From assembly GCF_000383595.1 (NCBI RefSeq), contig NZ_KB911581.1, positions 6,097,519 to 6,161,518 on the forward strand: a stretch of DNA of 64,000 nucleotides. Direction: 5' to 3'. This document shows, one piece after another, positions 8,047-16,552 of this stretch. Numbering within the stretch: the stretch's first letter is position 1; every line of letters begins with the position of its first letter. Both the position numbers and the translations under genes were made by a program. The notes beneath the pieces were generated by a model. The model made no database searches, was not told the DNA's origin, and saw only the letters and a list, made by a program, of their open reading frames with translations. Origin of the DNA: Streptomyces bottropensis ATCC 25435. Its GTDB lineage: Bacteria > Actinomycetota > Actinomycetes > Streptomycetales > Streptomycetaceae.

Positions 8047-8465
8047 GAACCTCACCCTACCCCTCTCGTTGCCTAACTCAAGCAATCCCACCAGGCTCGA
8101 TCGTTGACTCAAGTAAGCCACATATGCTTGCCTAACTCAAGCAAGACGACGCCCGGGGCGGGCGTCGCTCGCAAGACGTCGCCCGAGGCTTCCCGGCCGT
8201 GGGCGACCTGGGGCCGGGCCCGTTCGAGCGGATCGGATCCGGCGCGCCGCACCCGTGGGGACGGGGCCGGGCGCCGTCCCCGGGGCCAGGTCGCCGATCA
8301 CCACCCCCCGGAACGGCGCCGGGTCCGGGGACGCTCGCTCGCGCCTCCGCGTCCCGCACGTGCTCGGGGGACGCGATGCGCCCTCGGACCACTGATCGTG
8401 GGCCGTTCGCGGGGCGGACATCCCCCGCCCCGCAAGCGGCCCACCCGACGGAAGAGGAACAGTTC
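8047..8465. other. 418-bp divergent intergenic region between marR and the SDR gene
   Basis: It holds the operator cluster at 8069-8144 and, right after it, a hairpin GACGCCC/GGGCGTC (8148-8166). A repeated GCAAGACG(A/T)CGCCCG segment (8141 and about 8172) follows. The remaining ~250 bases up to the SDR start are GC-rich with no gene that I can support. Confidence 0.5.
8069..8144. promoter_or_regulatory. Three operator-like sites upstream of marR
   Basis: TTGCCTAACTCAAGCAA is present twice without change (8069-8085 and 8128-8144). A shorter relative, TTGACTCAAGTAA, lies between them (8104-8116). The 17-mer is an imperfect palindrome (TTGC..GCAA ends, shared ACTCAAG core). Position directly before the MarR start, perfect repetition and dyad symmetry are what MarR operators look like. 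The binding itself is inferred. Confidence 0.75.
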
Positions 8466-9233
8466 ATGAGCGACAACGGGCTGGACGGCCGCAGTGTCGT
8501 CGTCACGGGCGCCGGTTCCGGCATCGGCCGGGCCGCGGCCCTGAAGTTCGCCGCGGCGGGCGCGAAGGTGCTGGTCGCCGACCTCGACGAGGCGGCCGCC
8601 GAGGAGACCGTCGCGACGATCGGGACGGCCGGCGGCACCGCCCTGCCGGTGGTCGGCGATCTCAGCGAGCAGGCGGTCGTGGACGAGGTCGTCACGCGGG
8701 CCGTCAAGGCCTTCGGCGGGCTGGACGTCCTGGTGAACAACGCCGGGATCATGGACCGGATGTCGGCCCTCGCGGACGTCACCGACGCCGAGTGGGAGCG
8801 GGTCGTCCGGGTCAACCTGACCGCGCCGTTCCTGCTCACCCGGGCCGCCCTGCCGCACATGCTGGAGGCGGGGCGCGGAGCGATCGTCTTCACCGCCTCC
8901 GAGGCCGGACTGCGCGGCGGCGCGGCCGGTGCCGCCTACACCGCGTCCAAGCACGGGATCGTCGGCCTGGTGAAGAGCCTGTCGGTGATGTACCGCAAGC
9001 AGGGCATCCGGGCCAACGCCATAGCGCCGGGCCCCACGATGACCAACATCCAGGTGGACGCCGACCAGCAGGCCCACGGCCCCTCCGTCATCGGCGGGCT
9101 GATCGGCGCGAACATCGGCCGGCTCGGCACGGCCGAGGAGCAGGCCGACGCGATCCTCTTCCTCGCCTCCGACGCGGCCGCTTTCGTCAACGGCGCGGTG
9201 CTGCCGGTGGACGACGCCTGGGCCGCCGTCTGA
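8466..9233 (+). CDS. Short-chain dehydrogenase/reductase (SDR)
   Basis: A 255-residue classical SDR. The cofactor loop TGAGSGIGRA is near residue 14 and VADLDEA (acidic residue ending beta-2, favouring NAD(H)) near residue 38. NNAGIMDR is in the middle, and the catalytic Tyr/Lys pair sits in YTASKHG, preceded by the Ser region FTASEAG. The C-terminal part has PGPTMTN. The start ATG at 8466 follows GAAGAGGAA. It oxidises or reduces an alcohol/ketone, substrate unknown. It is divergent from the MarR gene and probably under its control. It could be the intact counterpart of the SDR tail left at 3343-3412, which is speculation. Confidence 0.92.
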   Translation: MSDNGLDGRSVVVTGAGSGIGRAAALKFAAAGAKVLVADLDEAAAEETVATIGTAGGTALPVVGDLSEQAVVDEVVTRAVKAFGGLDVLVNNAGIMDRMSALADVTDAEWERVVRVNLTAPFLLTRAALPHMLEAGRGAIVFTASEAGLRGGAAGAAYTASKHGIVGLVKSLSVMYRKQGIRANAIAPGPTMTNIQVDADQQAHGPSVIGGLIGANIGRLGTAEEQADAILFLASDAAAFVNGAVLPVDDAWAAV

Positions 9234-9344
9234 CGAGCCACGCCCCGGCCGGGACCGTCGGCCGACGCCGGCAGGGTCGTCGTTCCCGGGGCCCTCCGGG
9301 GCCGGGCCCGGCCGGCGCCCCCTCTCCCCCGCCCGCCTCGGGGC

Positions 9345-9790
9345 CCGCTGCCTGTGGTTCAGGTACGCCGGCACGGCCAGCACCCTGCGATGACCGCGGT
9401 GTCGCCGGTCGGGAGGCCGAGCTTCAGGAAGACGTTGCCGATGTGCTTGCCGACCGCGCGTTCGGTGACGACCAGCGTCCTGGCGATGGTGGCGGTGTCG
9501 TGCCCCTCGGCCATCAGCGGCCGCACCTCCCGCTCGCGCGGGGTGAGCGAGTCCAGCGGCGAGTCCCGGCGGCGGGTCAGCAGTTCGGTCGCCACCTCGG
9601 GGTCGAGCGCGGCGCCGCCGGCCGCGACCCGGTCGAGGGCGTCCAGGAGCTCGTCCACCCGGCGGGCCTCCAGGGCGGCAGTCCCTCGTCACGGAAGCCG
9701 GGCGGCATCCGGACGCCCAGGACGGCGACGTCCGGGCGGTGTTCCAGCAGTGCGGGCAGGACCACGGGGCCGCTCCCCGCGACGGCCGAA
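9345..9790 (-). pseudogene. LuxR/NarL-type response regulator pseudogene (two frameshifts, 5' truncated)
   Basis: Read right to left, one frame gives the receiver fragment PALLEHRPDVAVLGVRMPP (the phospho-acceptor Asp of the usual VLDVRMPP is Gly), then GFRDEGL. Near 9680 the frame shifts and continues LEARRVDELLDALDRVAAGG, then the LuxR helix-turn-helix SLTPREREVRPLMAEGHDTA..VGKHIGNVFLKLGL. Near 9393 it shifts again and ends HRRVLAVPAYLNH. The three pieces join into one normal NarL-type C-terminal two thirds, but the first ~50 residues of the receiver are missing. The gene is therefore dead. A fragment MGRTVRQAARATVHLVVAAA at about 9800-9860 may be debris of a former neighbour. Confidence 0.8.
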
Positions 9791-9937
9791 GGCCATCGCG
9801 GCGGCGACGACCAGGTGGACCGTGGCCCGCGCGGCCTGCCGCACCGTCCTGCCCATGCCGGTCGGCGTGGGCGACGGGGTGGGGCGGGGCTGGGCAGGAG
9901 CGGCCCGAGCCGACCGCTCCCCGTGGTCGTCGCCCCC

Positions 9938-11449
9938 CTACGCCTTGCCCTCTCCCTCGCCCTCGCCGCTGTCGCCTGCACCCGCGCCCGCGCCCGCGCT
10001 CGCACCTGCACCCGCGTCTCCCGTGGGCAGGCTCACCGTGAACGTCGTCGTGCCCGGTTCGCCGGCCAGGGTGATGGTGCCGCCGTGGGCGCGGACCAGG
10101 GAGCTGGCCACGGCGAGGCCGAGGCCGCTGCCGCCCCGGTCACGGCTGCGGGCCTTGTCGACGCGGTAGAAACGGTCGAAGACCCGCTCCTGGTCGTCGG
10201 CCGGGATACCGGGACCGAAGTCGGTGACCCGCACCTCGGCGGTACCGGACCCGACGCGCACCTCCAGGCGGACCTCCGTGCCGCCCGGGGTGTGCACGGC
10301 GGCGTTGGTGAGCAGGTTGTCCAGGACCTGGCGCAGACGCAGGGGGTCCAGGCGCAGGCGTACGGGCCCGGAGCCGGTCGACACGGTCAGCGGGTGGCCG
10401 GGGTGGCCCGCGCGGAAGGCGTCCGCCGCCTGGAGCGCCAGCTGCACCAGGTCGGCCTCCTCCAGCCGCAGCGGGGTCTCCACGTCGGCGGCGTCGAGGC
10501 GGGCGAGCATCAGCAGGTCGTCCAGCAGATACCCCATGCGGGCGGCCTCGGCGCGCAGCCGGGCCAGGTGCTTGTCGCGTTCCTCGGGGCTGTGGGCGGC
10601 GGCGTACTGGAAGAGGTCGGCGTAGCCGCGTACCGACATCAGCGGGGTGCGCAGTTCGTGGGAGGCGTCGGCGACGAAGCGGCGCAGGCGCTGTTCGGCC
10701 TCGGTGCGGACGGCGAGCGCGTCGTCGATGTGCTCCAGCATGGTGTTGAAGGCGGTGCGCAGCTCCTCCACCTCGAAGCCGCCGTCGCGGTTGTCGTGGC
10801 GGACCGGCAGCCGCGCCGAGTCCGTCAGGTCGTGCGAGGTGATGCCGCGGGCGGTGTGCGCCATGTCGCTCAGCGGTTTCAGCCCGCGCCGCAGCATCGC
10901 CCGGCCGAACACCACCAGCGCCAGCAGGGCGAGGGCGAACGTGACGACCTGGACCGTGATCAACCGGGTCACGGTGTCGTCGATGTCCTCCATCGGCGCG
11001 GCGCTGACCAGAACCAGGCCGGGCTCGACCTCGCAGCCCCGCAGCCGGTACTGGCCCGCGCCCTTGAGGTACTCGGTGCGGGTGACCTCCGTGCCCTCGG
11101 CGGTCAGCGCCTTGGCCACGAGGGTGAACTCCTCGATGTCCTCGGGCACGTCGGCGGGGTCCTCGGGCGTGCGGAGCACCGGGGTGCCACCGGAGGTGTC
11201 GTACACCGCGTAGTACCAGCCCCAGTACTTCTTGCCCTTGAGCGTGCCGTCGGCCGCGATGCTCTTGGACTGGGCGACCTGCGCGATCCGCAGCTGTTCG
11301 GTGAGCTGGGCGGAGAGGTAGTCGCGCATGTACATGGTCAGCGCGTTGCCGACGACGGCGAACACGACGAGCGCCAGGGCGCCCAGGCCGAGGGCCAGCC
11401 GGGTGCCGAGGCGCGTGGAGCGGTAGCTCTGCCGAAGCCGGGCGATCAC
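9938..11449 (-). CDS. Sensor histidine kinase (two-component system)
   Basis: A 503-residue membrane kinase. TM1 (residues ~20-42, LALGLGALALVVFAVVG) and TM2 (~165-187) flank an extracytoplasmic sensor loop of ~120 residues. Then come HAMP (GLKPLSDMAHTARGI), the H-box ASHELRTPLMSVRGYADLF, N-box NLLTNAAVHTP, DFGPGI G1 box, FDRFYR F-box and GGSGLGLA G2 box. The GTG start at 11449 overlaps the response-regulator stop (GTGA), so RR and kinase are coupled. The C-terminus is a low-complexity Gly/Ala/Glu tail. It is divergent from the flavin electron-transfer operon at 12283, which is its likely target. Confidence 0.93.
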   Translation of the reverse strand: MIARLRQSYRSTRLGTRLALGLGALALVVFAVVGNALTMYMRDYLSAQLTEQLRIAQVAQSKSIAADGTLKGKKYWGWYYAVYDTSGGTPVLRTPEDPADVPEDIEEFTLVAKALTAEGTEVTRTEYLKGAGQYRLRGCEVEPGLVLVSAAPMEDIDDTVTRLITVQVVTFALALLALVVFGRAMLRRGLKPLSDMAHTARGITSHDLTDSARLPVRHDNRDGGFEVEELRTAFNTMLEHIDDALAVRTEAEQRLRRFVADASHELRTPLMSVRGYADLFQYAAAHSPEERDKHLARLRAEAARMGYLLDDLLMLARLDAADVETPLRLEEADLVQLALQAADAFRAGHPGHPLTVSTGSGPVRLRLDPLRLRQVLDNLLTNAAVHTPGGTEVRLEVRVGSGTAEVRVTDFGPGIPADDQERVFDRFYRVDKARSRDRGGSGLGLAVASSLVRAHGGTITLAGEPGTTTFTVSLPTGDAGAGASAGAGAGAGDSGEGEGEGKA

Positions 11450-12135
11450 TCCGTGGCCTGACGCAGTACGTAGCCGAAGCCCCGGACGGTGTGGATGAGG
11501 GGTTCGCCGGTGTCGTCGAGCTTGCGGCGCAGCCGGCTGACGACCAGCTCCACCACGTTGGAGCGGCCGCCGAAGCCGTACTCCCAGACGTGGTCGAGGA
11601 TCTGTGCCTTGGTGAGGACGGTCGGGGACTTGCGCATGAGGTAGCGCAGGACCTCGTACTCGGTGGGGGTGAGCGTGAGCAGCTTGTCGCCGCGCCGGAC
11701 CTCGCGCGTGTCCTCGTCCATCGACAGGTCCGCGACGTGGAGCACGGACCGCTGGAAGGCGGGCCCGGCGCTGCGGCGCAGCACGGTGCGCAGCCGGGCC
11801 ATGAGTTCCTCGACGGCGAAGGGCTTGACCAGGTAGTCGTCGCCGCCCCGGGTGAGGCCGGCGACGCGGTCGGCGACGCCGTCGCGGGCGGTCAGGAACA
11901 CCACGGGGACCATCGTGCCGGACTGGCGCAGCCGGTCGAGCACGCCGAAGCCGTCCACGCCCGGCAGCATCAGGTCCAGGACCACGATGTCGGGACGGAA
12001 CGCGGCTGCCTGCCGGAGCGCCTCCTCACCGGAGTGTGCCGTGACCGCGTCCCAGCCCTCGTAGCGGGCGACGGTCGCCACCAGGTCAGCGATCGGCGGG
12101 TCGTCGTCCACCACGAGAAGTCGCACTTTTTCCAC
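11446..12135 (-). CDS. OmpR/PhoB-type response regulator (partner of the kinase)
   Basis: A 229-residue regulator with a complete receiver (LVVDDDPPIAD, VVLDLMLPGVDGF with the phospho-Asp, FLTARD, DDYLVKPFAVEEL) and a winged-helix output domain (LTLTPTEYEVLRYLMRKSPTV, then SNVVELVVSRLRRKL and HTVRGFGYVLR). The GTG at 12135 lies just behind GAGGG; a second in-frame GTG four codons on is an alternative. It is first in the RR-kinase operon and divergent by 147 bp from the ferric-reductase-like gene. Confidence 0.93.
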   Translation of the reverse strand: MEKVRLLVVDDDPPIADLVATVARYEGWDAVTAHSGEEALRQAAAFRPDIVVLDLMLPGVDGFGVLDRLRQSGTMVPVVFLTARDGVADRVAGLTRGGDDYLVKPFAVEELMARLRTVLRRSAGPAFQRSVLHVADLSMDEDTREVRRGDKLLTLTPTEYEVLRYLMRKSPTVLTKAQILDHVWEYGFGGRSNVVELVVSRLRRKLDDTGEPLIHTVRGFGYVLRQATE

Positions 12136-12282
12136 GCCCTCATACTGCGGCACCGATCGCTTGACGCCATAGCCGCTCACGGTTTGGAAGCCGATCGATA
12201 AAAACTTGAAAGTTGTCCGACAGGAAAACGACAGCGCGGACCGGCGAAGCTCGTATCCCCACCTGATCAAGGAGCTGTCCCC
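12136..12282. promoter_or_regulatory. Divergent promoter region between the two-component system and the flavin operon
   Basis: A 147-bp spacer with an unusually A/T-rich middle. At 12203-12214 is the dyad AACTT-GA-AAGTT, followed by a second A-rich patch. It is a candidate operator for the adjacent response regulator, but there is no second copy to support it, so this is weak. Confidence 0.35.
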
Positions 12283-13626
12283 GTGACCACTGTCCAGCAA
12301 CCCCCCGCGGCGGTCGGCCGCTCGGGAGCACGCCCCAAAGTGGTCGCCCGCACCGGTCTGTACTCGGTGCTGGCGGCGAACGCGGCCCTGGTGACCTTCT
12401 TCTTCGTCCAGGGGGGCTTCGCCTCGAACGCCCTCATCGTGCTGGGTCGCCTCACCGGTCTGTACGGCGCGCTGCTGATGGCCTTCCAGCTGCTGCTGGT
12501 GGCCCGGCTGCCGTGGTTCGACCGGCGCATCGGCATGGACCGGCTGACCTCCTGGCACCGCTGGACCGGGTTCTCGGTGCTCTGGCTGCTGATCGCCCAC
12601 GGCACGTTCATCAGCTTCGGGTACGCCCAGTCCTCGGACATGGACCCGGTCAGCCAGCTGGTCGACCTCGCCGAGACCGTCGAGGGCGTACTGCGCGCGA
12701 TCGTCGCGCTCGGCATCATCATGGTGATCGGTGTCGTCTCGGCCCGCTTCGCCCGCCGCAGGCTGGCCTACGAGACCTGGCACTTCATCCACCTCTACAC
12801 CTACGTCGCGGTGGTCCTGGCCTTCACGCACCAGGTCACGGCGGGTACGTCCTTCGCCTCGTCGAAGACCGCGACGGCCTACTGGTACGTGCTGTGGGGC
12901 GTGGCCCTGGCCTCGGTGTTCCTGGGCCGGCTGGTGCTGCCGCTGTGGCGCAACTGGCGTCACCAGCTCCGGGTCACCGCCGTCGTCCCGGAGGCGGACA
13001 ACGTCGTGTCGATCTACATGAGCGGCCGAGACCTGGACCGGATGCCCGCGCGGGCCGGCCAGTTCTTCCTGTGGCGCTTCCTGACCCGGGACCGCTGGTG
13101 GCAGGCCAACCCCTTCTCGCTGTCGGCCGCGCCCGACGGCAAGCAGCTGCGGCTGACCGCGAAGGCGGCCGGCGAGGGCTCCGCGGCCCTGCGCCACGTG
13201 AAGGTCGGCACCCGTGTCTTCGCCGAGGGCCCGTACGGCGCCTTCACCGCGATGCACCGCACCCGGCCGGAGTCCGTCCTCATCGCCGGCGGCGTCGGTG
13301 TCACCCCGATCCGGGCCCTGCTGGAGGAGATCGAGGGCCACGCCGTGGTCATCTACCGGGTGGGCGCGAAGCAGGACGCGGTCCTCTACGGCGAGCTCCA
13401 GCGGCTCGCGTTCGACAAGGGCGCCGAACTGCACCTGCTCTCCGGGCCGGTCAGCCCCGACCTGCTGGCGCCGGGCGAGCTGCGGCGCATGGTGCCGGAC
13501 ATCACCGACCGGGACGTGTTCCTGTGCGGGCCCCCGCCGATGATGAACGCGGTCCTGGGCAGCCTGCGCGAACTGGACGTACCCAAGCCGCAGATCCACT
13601 TCGAACGCTTCAGCCTGGCCGGCTGA
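12283..13626 (+). CDS. Ferric-reductase-like transmembrane flavoprotein (FRE/FNR type)
   Basis: A 447-residue membrane electron-transfer protein. The N-terminal half has about six TM helices with paired histidines (SWHRWTGF, IAHGTF, THQVTAG, WHFIHLYTYVAVV) that can ligate two b hemes. The C-terminal half is a ferredoxin-NADP reductase module: an FAD-binding barrel with NPFSLSAAP (RxYS-like site), NAD site IAGGVGVTPIRALLEE, and the end FLCGPPPMMNAV. It should carry electrons from cytosolic NAD(P)H across the membrane. The GTG start at 12283 is 7 bases after GGAGCTG. It is first in an operon with the FMN-binding protein and ApbE, which supports delivery to a flavin outside the membrane. Confidence 0.9.
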   Translation: MTTVQQPPAAVGRSGARPKVVARTGLYSVLAANAALVTFFFVQGGFASNALIVLGRLTGLYGALLMAFQLLLVARLPWFDRRIGMDRLTSWHRWTGFSVLWLLIAHGTFISFGYAQSSDMDPVSQLVDLAETVEGVLRAIVALGIIMVIGVVSARFARRRLAYETWHFIHLYTYVAVVLAFTHQVTAGTSFASSKTATAYWYVLWGVALASVFLGRLVLPLWRNWRHQLRVTAVVPEADNVVSIYMSGRDLDRMPARAGQFFLWRFLTRDRWWQANPFSLSAAPDGKQLRLTAKAAGEGSAALRHVKVGTRVFAEGPYGAFTAMHRTRPESVLIAGGVGVTPIRALLEEIEGHAVVIYRVGAKQDAVLYGELQRLAFDKGAELHLLSGPVSPDLLAPGELRRMVPDITDRDVFLCGPPPMMNAVLGSLRELDVPKPQIHFERFSLAG

Positions 13627-13642
13627 GGGACAGGAACGCACT

Positions 13643-14383
13643 GTGAAACGAGTCATACCCGCCCTGGTCCTGAGCGCCGCCGCGCTGGTGCCCCTCTGGC
13701 GTTACTCCCCCTCGACCGCGACGACCACGACGGTGACCGCCGAGCCCGCCCCGTCCGCGTCCGCCGCGGCGGGCTCCACCGTGGTCAAGGGCCCGACCGT
13801 GGACACGGAGAAGGGTCCCGTGCAGGTCCAGGCGACCTTCCGGGGCGAGAAGATCACGGCCGTGAGCATGCTCCAGCAGCCGGACCACCCGCAGACGGAA
13901 GCGGCGGTCCCGGTGCTGATCGAGGAGACGCTGGCGGCACAGAGCGCCGACATCGACACCGTCTCCGGCGCCACCATCACCAGCGACGCCTACCGGGAGT
14001 CCCTCCAGGCGACGATCGACGAGAACGGGAAGTCGGCGTCCTCGGCCGACTCCGGCTCCGACTCCGGCTCCGATTCCGCGGCGGGGTCCGCTTCGGAGGA
14101 CTCGGAGGCGTCCGGGGAGACCACGAGCCGGACCGTCGCCGGACCGACCGTCGGGACCTCCAAGGGTGACGTCCAGGTCCAGGTGACCTTCGAGGGCGAC
14201 GCGATCGCCTCGGTGGAGATGCTGAAGCAGCCGAACCACCCGCAGACCGAGGCGGCCGTCCCGGTACTGATCAAGGAGACGCTGGCGGCACAGAACGCCG
14301 ACATCGACACCGTCTCCGGCGCCACCATCACCAGCGACGGCTACCGGGAATCCCTCCAGGCCGCCCTCGACGCGAAGGCCTGA
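13643..14383 (+). CDS. Secreted protein with two tandem FMN-binding domains
   Basis: A 246-residue exported protein: signal/anchor helix at residues 1-20 with no lipobox cysteine, Ser/Ala linker, FMN_bind domain 1 (about 47-125), Ser/Asp/Glu-rich linker (SDSGSDSGSDS), FMN_bind domain 2 (about 165-246). Each domain ends in DTVSGATITSD, the motif in which ApbE attaches FMN covalently to threonine, so the protein should carry two flavins. ApbE is encoded next. Its 16-base distance from the reductase gene fits an operon. The two domains are nearly identical at the DNA level, which points to a recent internal duplication. Probable role: extracytoplasmic flavin electron carrier. Confidence 0.9.
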   Translation: MKRVIPALVLSAAALVPLWRYSPSTATTTTVTAEPAPSASAAAGSTVVKGPTVDTEKGPVQVQATFRGEKITAVSMLQQPDHPQTEAAVPVLIEETLAAQSADIDTVSGATITSDAYRESLQATIDENGKSASSADSGSDSGSDSAAGSASEDSEASGETTSRTVAGPTVGTSKGDVQVQVTFEGDAIASVEMLKQPNHPQTEAAVPVLIKETLAAQNADIDTVSGATITSDGYRESLQAALDAKA

Positions 14384-14387
14384 TCCG

Positions 14388-15167
14388 GTGCGCCGCGTCG
14401 AACACATCATGGGGTTCCCGATCTCGCTGCTCGTCGAGGACGGCGAGCACGAGGCCGGGAGCGGCGGAGCGGACACGGGCGGGAACGTCGGCCGCGAGGG
14501 GCCGATGACCGCCGAGTCCGTGGAGCCGGCGTTCGCCTGGCTGCGCGAGGTCGACGCCCGGTTCAGCCCGTTCCGCGAGGACAGCGAGGTCTCGCGGCTG
14601 GACCGGGGCGAACTGGCGCCGGACGAGGTCAGCCGGGACCTGGCCGAGGTGCTGGCCCTCTGTGAGGAGTACCGGGTGGCGACCGGCGGCGCGTTCGACG
14701 TACGGCTGCCGGGGCGCGGGCTCGACCCCTGCGCGATGGTGAAGGGGTGGGCCGTGCAGCGGGCGGCGGAACTGCTGACCGGCCTGGGCGCGCGGCGCCT
14801 CTGCCTCAACGCCGGTGGCGACGTGGCGGCGACCGGAGGTCCGTGGAGGGTGGGCGTACGCCACCCCGAGCGGGCCGACCGCCTCTGCGCGGTCCTGTCC
14901 GTCACCGACGGCGCGGTCGCCACCTCCGCCCGCTACGAGCGCGGCGACCACATCCTCGACGGCCGCACCGGCCGCCCCGCGACGGGCCTGCTGAGCCTCA
15001 CGGTCGTGGCCCCGTCCCTCACCGAGGCCGACGCGACCGCGACGGCTGCCTTCGCGATGGGCAAGGAGGGCATCGAGTGGGCCGCGTCGCGGAAGGGCTG
15101 CGAGGTGTTCGCGGTCGATGCGGAGCAACGGGTCTTTCGCACACCGGGGTTGCCGGTGGCGGCGTGA
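14388..15167 (+). CDS. apbE: FAD:protein FMN transferase (ApbE family)
   Basis: A 259-residue ApbE/flavin transferase, somewhat shorter than the ~300-350 usual for lipoprotein members and without a signal peptide. Diagnostic parts are GLDPCAMVKGWAVQRA, LNAGGDVAATGG, the TSARYERGDHILDGRTGRP block and EADATATAAFAMG, which holds the Mg-binding acid and Asp-x-x-x-Thr region. It transfers FMN from FAD to the threonine of SGAT-type motifs, here surely the FMN-binding protein whose stop codon is 4 bases upstream of its GTG start. Modification before export is implied by the absence of a signal sequence. Confidence 0.92.
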   Translation: MRRVEHIMGFPISLLVEDGEHEAGSGGADTGGNVGREGPMTAESVEPAFAWLREVDARFSPFREDSEVSRLDRGELAPDEVSRDLAEVLALCEEYRVATGGAFDVRLPGRGLDPCAMVKGWAVQRAAELLTGLGARRLCLNAGGDVAATGGPWRVGVRHPERADRLCAVLSVTDGAVATSARYERGDHILDGRTGRPATGLLSLTVVAPSLTEADATATAAFAMGKEGIEWAASRKGCEVFAVDAEQRVFRTPGLPVAA

Positions 15168-15343
15168 GGGGCCGTAGGGGGCGCACGTGCCGCGGGTGAT
15201 CGTTCCGCCGCGCCCGGCGTGCGGGGAAGCGTGCGAAGCCCCACCGGACCCGCACCCGACGAACGCACGCCGCCGCACCACCCCACCCCGCCGCTCCCGA
15301 AATCCCGTTGCGGCCCATGCCCCCGCCCCCCGACAGTGACCTC

Positions 15344-16303
15344 ATGACGACGACGCACCCCACCCCCCTGCCGCCCGGCCTGACCGTGCGCCCGGCGACG
15401 CTCGACGACGCGGAGGCGGTGTGCGCGCTGCTCAACGAGATCGACGTGCTGGAGATCGGCCGCGCCGAGACCGAACTCGGCGAGGTACGGGCCGACCTGA
15501 AGCATCCCGAGGCGGACCTGACGCGTGACTCCTGGCTGCTGTTCGACGGCGACCGACTGGTGGCGTACGGGCTGCAGTGGGACGAGTCCGGCGGCGAGCG
15601 CATCGACATGGACCACTACACGCTGCCGGACCAACCGCTCGGCGCGCTGCACCTGTTCGACCTGATGGAGGCCCGCGCGGCGGAGCGCGCGGCGGCCAAC
15701 GGCGCGGACCGGGCCGTCGTGCACATGCACCTCAACATCGCGCCCACGATGGACCTGGACGCCCTGCGCGAGCGCGGCTGGCGCGCGGTCCGCCGCTACA
15801 ACGTCATGGCCCGCCCGCTGTCCCCCGCCGAGCCGCCGGCGACACCCCCGCCCGGCGTCACCCTGCGCGCCTGTGCCACCGAGCCGGACCGCAGGAAGGC
15901 CCACGAGCTGCTGCAGGCGTCCTTCGCCGACCACTTCGACTTCCAGCCGCGTACGTACGAACAGTGGCTGGACGACATCGACGCCGAGCACGTCGACTGG
16001 TCCCTCATCTGGATCGCTCACGTCGACGGTCTCGGTGACGTGGCGGCCGTGCGGTGCCGCAACGACCGTTCCGCCATGGCCTGGATCACCAGTCTCGGCG
16101 TCCTGCGCGAGGCCCGGGGCCGCGGGCTCGGCAGTCTGCTGCTCGGCCACGCCTTCGGTCGCTTCGCGGCACTGGGCCGCGACCGTATCGGTCTGGGCGT
16201 CGACACCGACAACAGCACCGGTGCCCTCGCCCTCTACGAACGGCACGGCATGAAGCTGGACTTCGCGGTCGACACCTGGGAACTGATACGTCCCGTCAGG
16301 TAG
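15344..16303 (+). CDS. GNAT N-acetyltransferase with two acetyltransferase folds
   Basis: A 319-residue tandem GNAT protein. The N-terminal fold (residues ~10-150) starts LTVRPATLDDAEAVCALLNEID and is degenerate at the acetyl-CoA loop. The C-terminal fold (~165-319) carries the acetyl-CoA signature LGVLREARGRGLGSLLLGHAF and DNSTGALALYERHGM. The ATG at 15344 is preferred because the domain begins there. There is no clear ribosome site; TTG 15308 and ATG 15317 are alternatives. Substrate unknown. A strong hairpin terminator follows the stop. Confidence 0.88.
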   Translation: MTTTHPTPLPPGLTVRPATLDDAEAVCALLNEIDVLEIGRAETELGEVRADLKHPEADLTRDSWLLFDGDRLVAYGLQWDESGGERIDMDHYTLPDQPLGALHLFDLMEARAAERAAANGADRAVVHMHLNIAPTMDLDALRERGWRAVRRYNVMARPLSPAEPPATPPPGVTLRACATEPDRRKAHELLQASFADHFDFQPRTYEQWLDDIDAEHVDWSLIWIAHVDGLGDVAAVRCRNDRSAMAWITSLGVLREARGRGLGSLLLGHAFGRFAALGRDRIGLGVDTDNSTGALALYERHGMKLDFAVDTWELIRPVR

Positions 16304-16316
16304 GCGCGGTACCCAC

Positions 16317-16350
16317 AGCCCCCGTTCTCCCTGGAGAGCGGGGGCTTTCT
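16317..16350 (+). terminator. Hairpin terminator after the GNAT gene
   Basis: Arms AGCCCCCG (16317-16324) and CGGGGGCT (16339-16346) with additional inner pairing CTCC/GGAG, followed by TTTCT. It begins 14 bases past the stop codon. Confidence 0.85.
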
Positions 16351-16552
16351 GTTCGGCCTGTCGGACGTTGTTCGAAACCTCTTGACGCCCCACCACACTC
16401 CGATTGACACTCTCGCAACACGACGTCACATGGTCGAAACAGCGGGAAGCCCGGGGCGAGGGCTCCCGCCTCTTCCCGACCCCGTTCCCCTTGTCTTCCC
16501 CTTGCCTTCGCCACCCCTTCATCAGCCGTGCTCTCAGCAGGGATAACTCGAT

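Noticed and set aside
8466..9233. Assignment of the SDR as part of the P450/BVMO pathway
   Set aside because: It is on the other strand, more than 2 kb away, and divergent from its own MarR regulator; a pathway link is only speculation.
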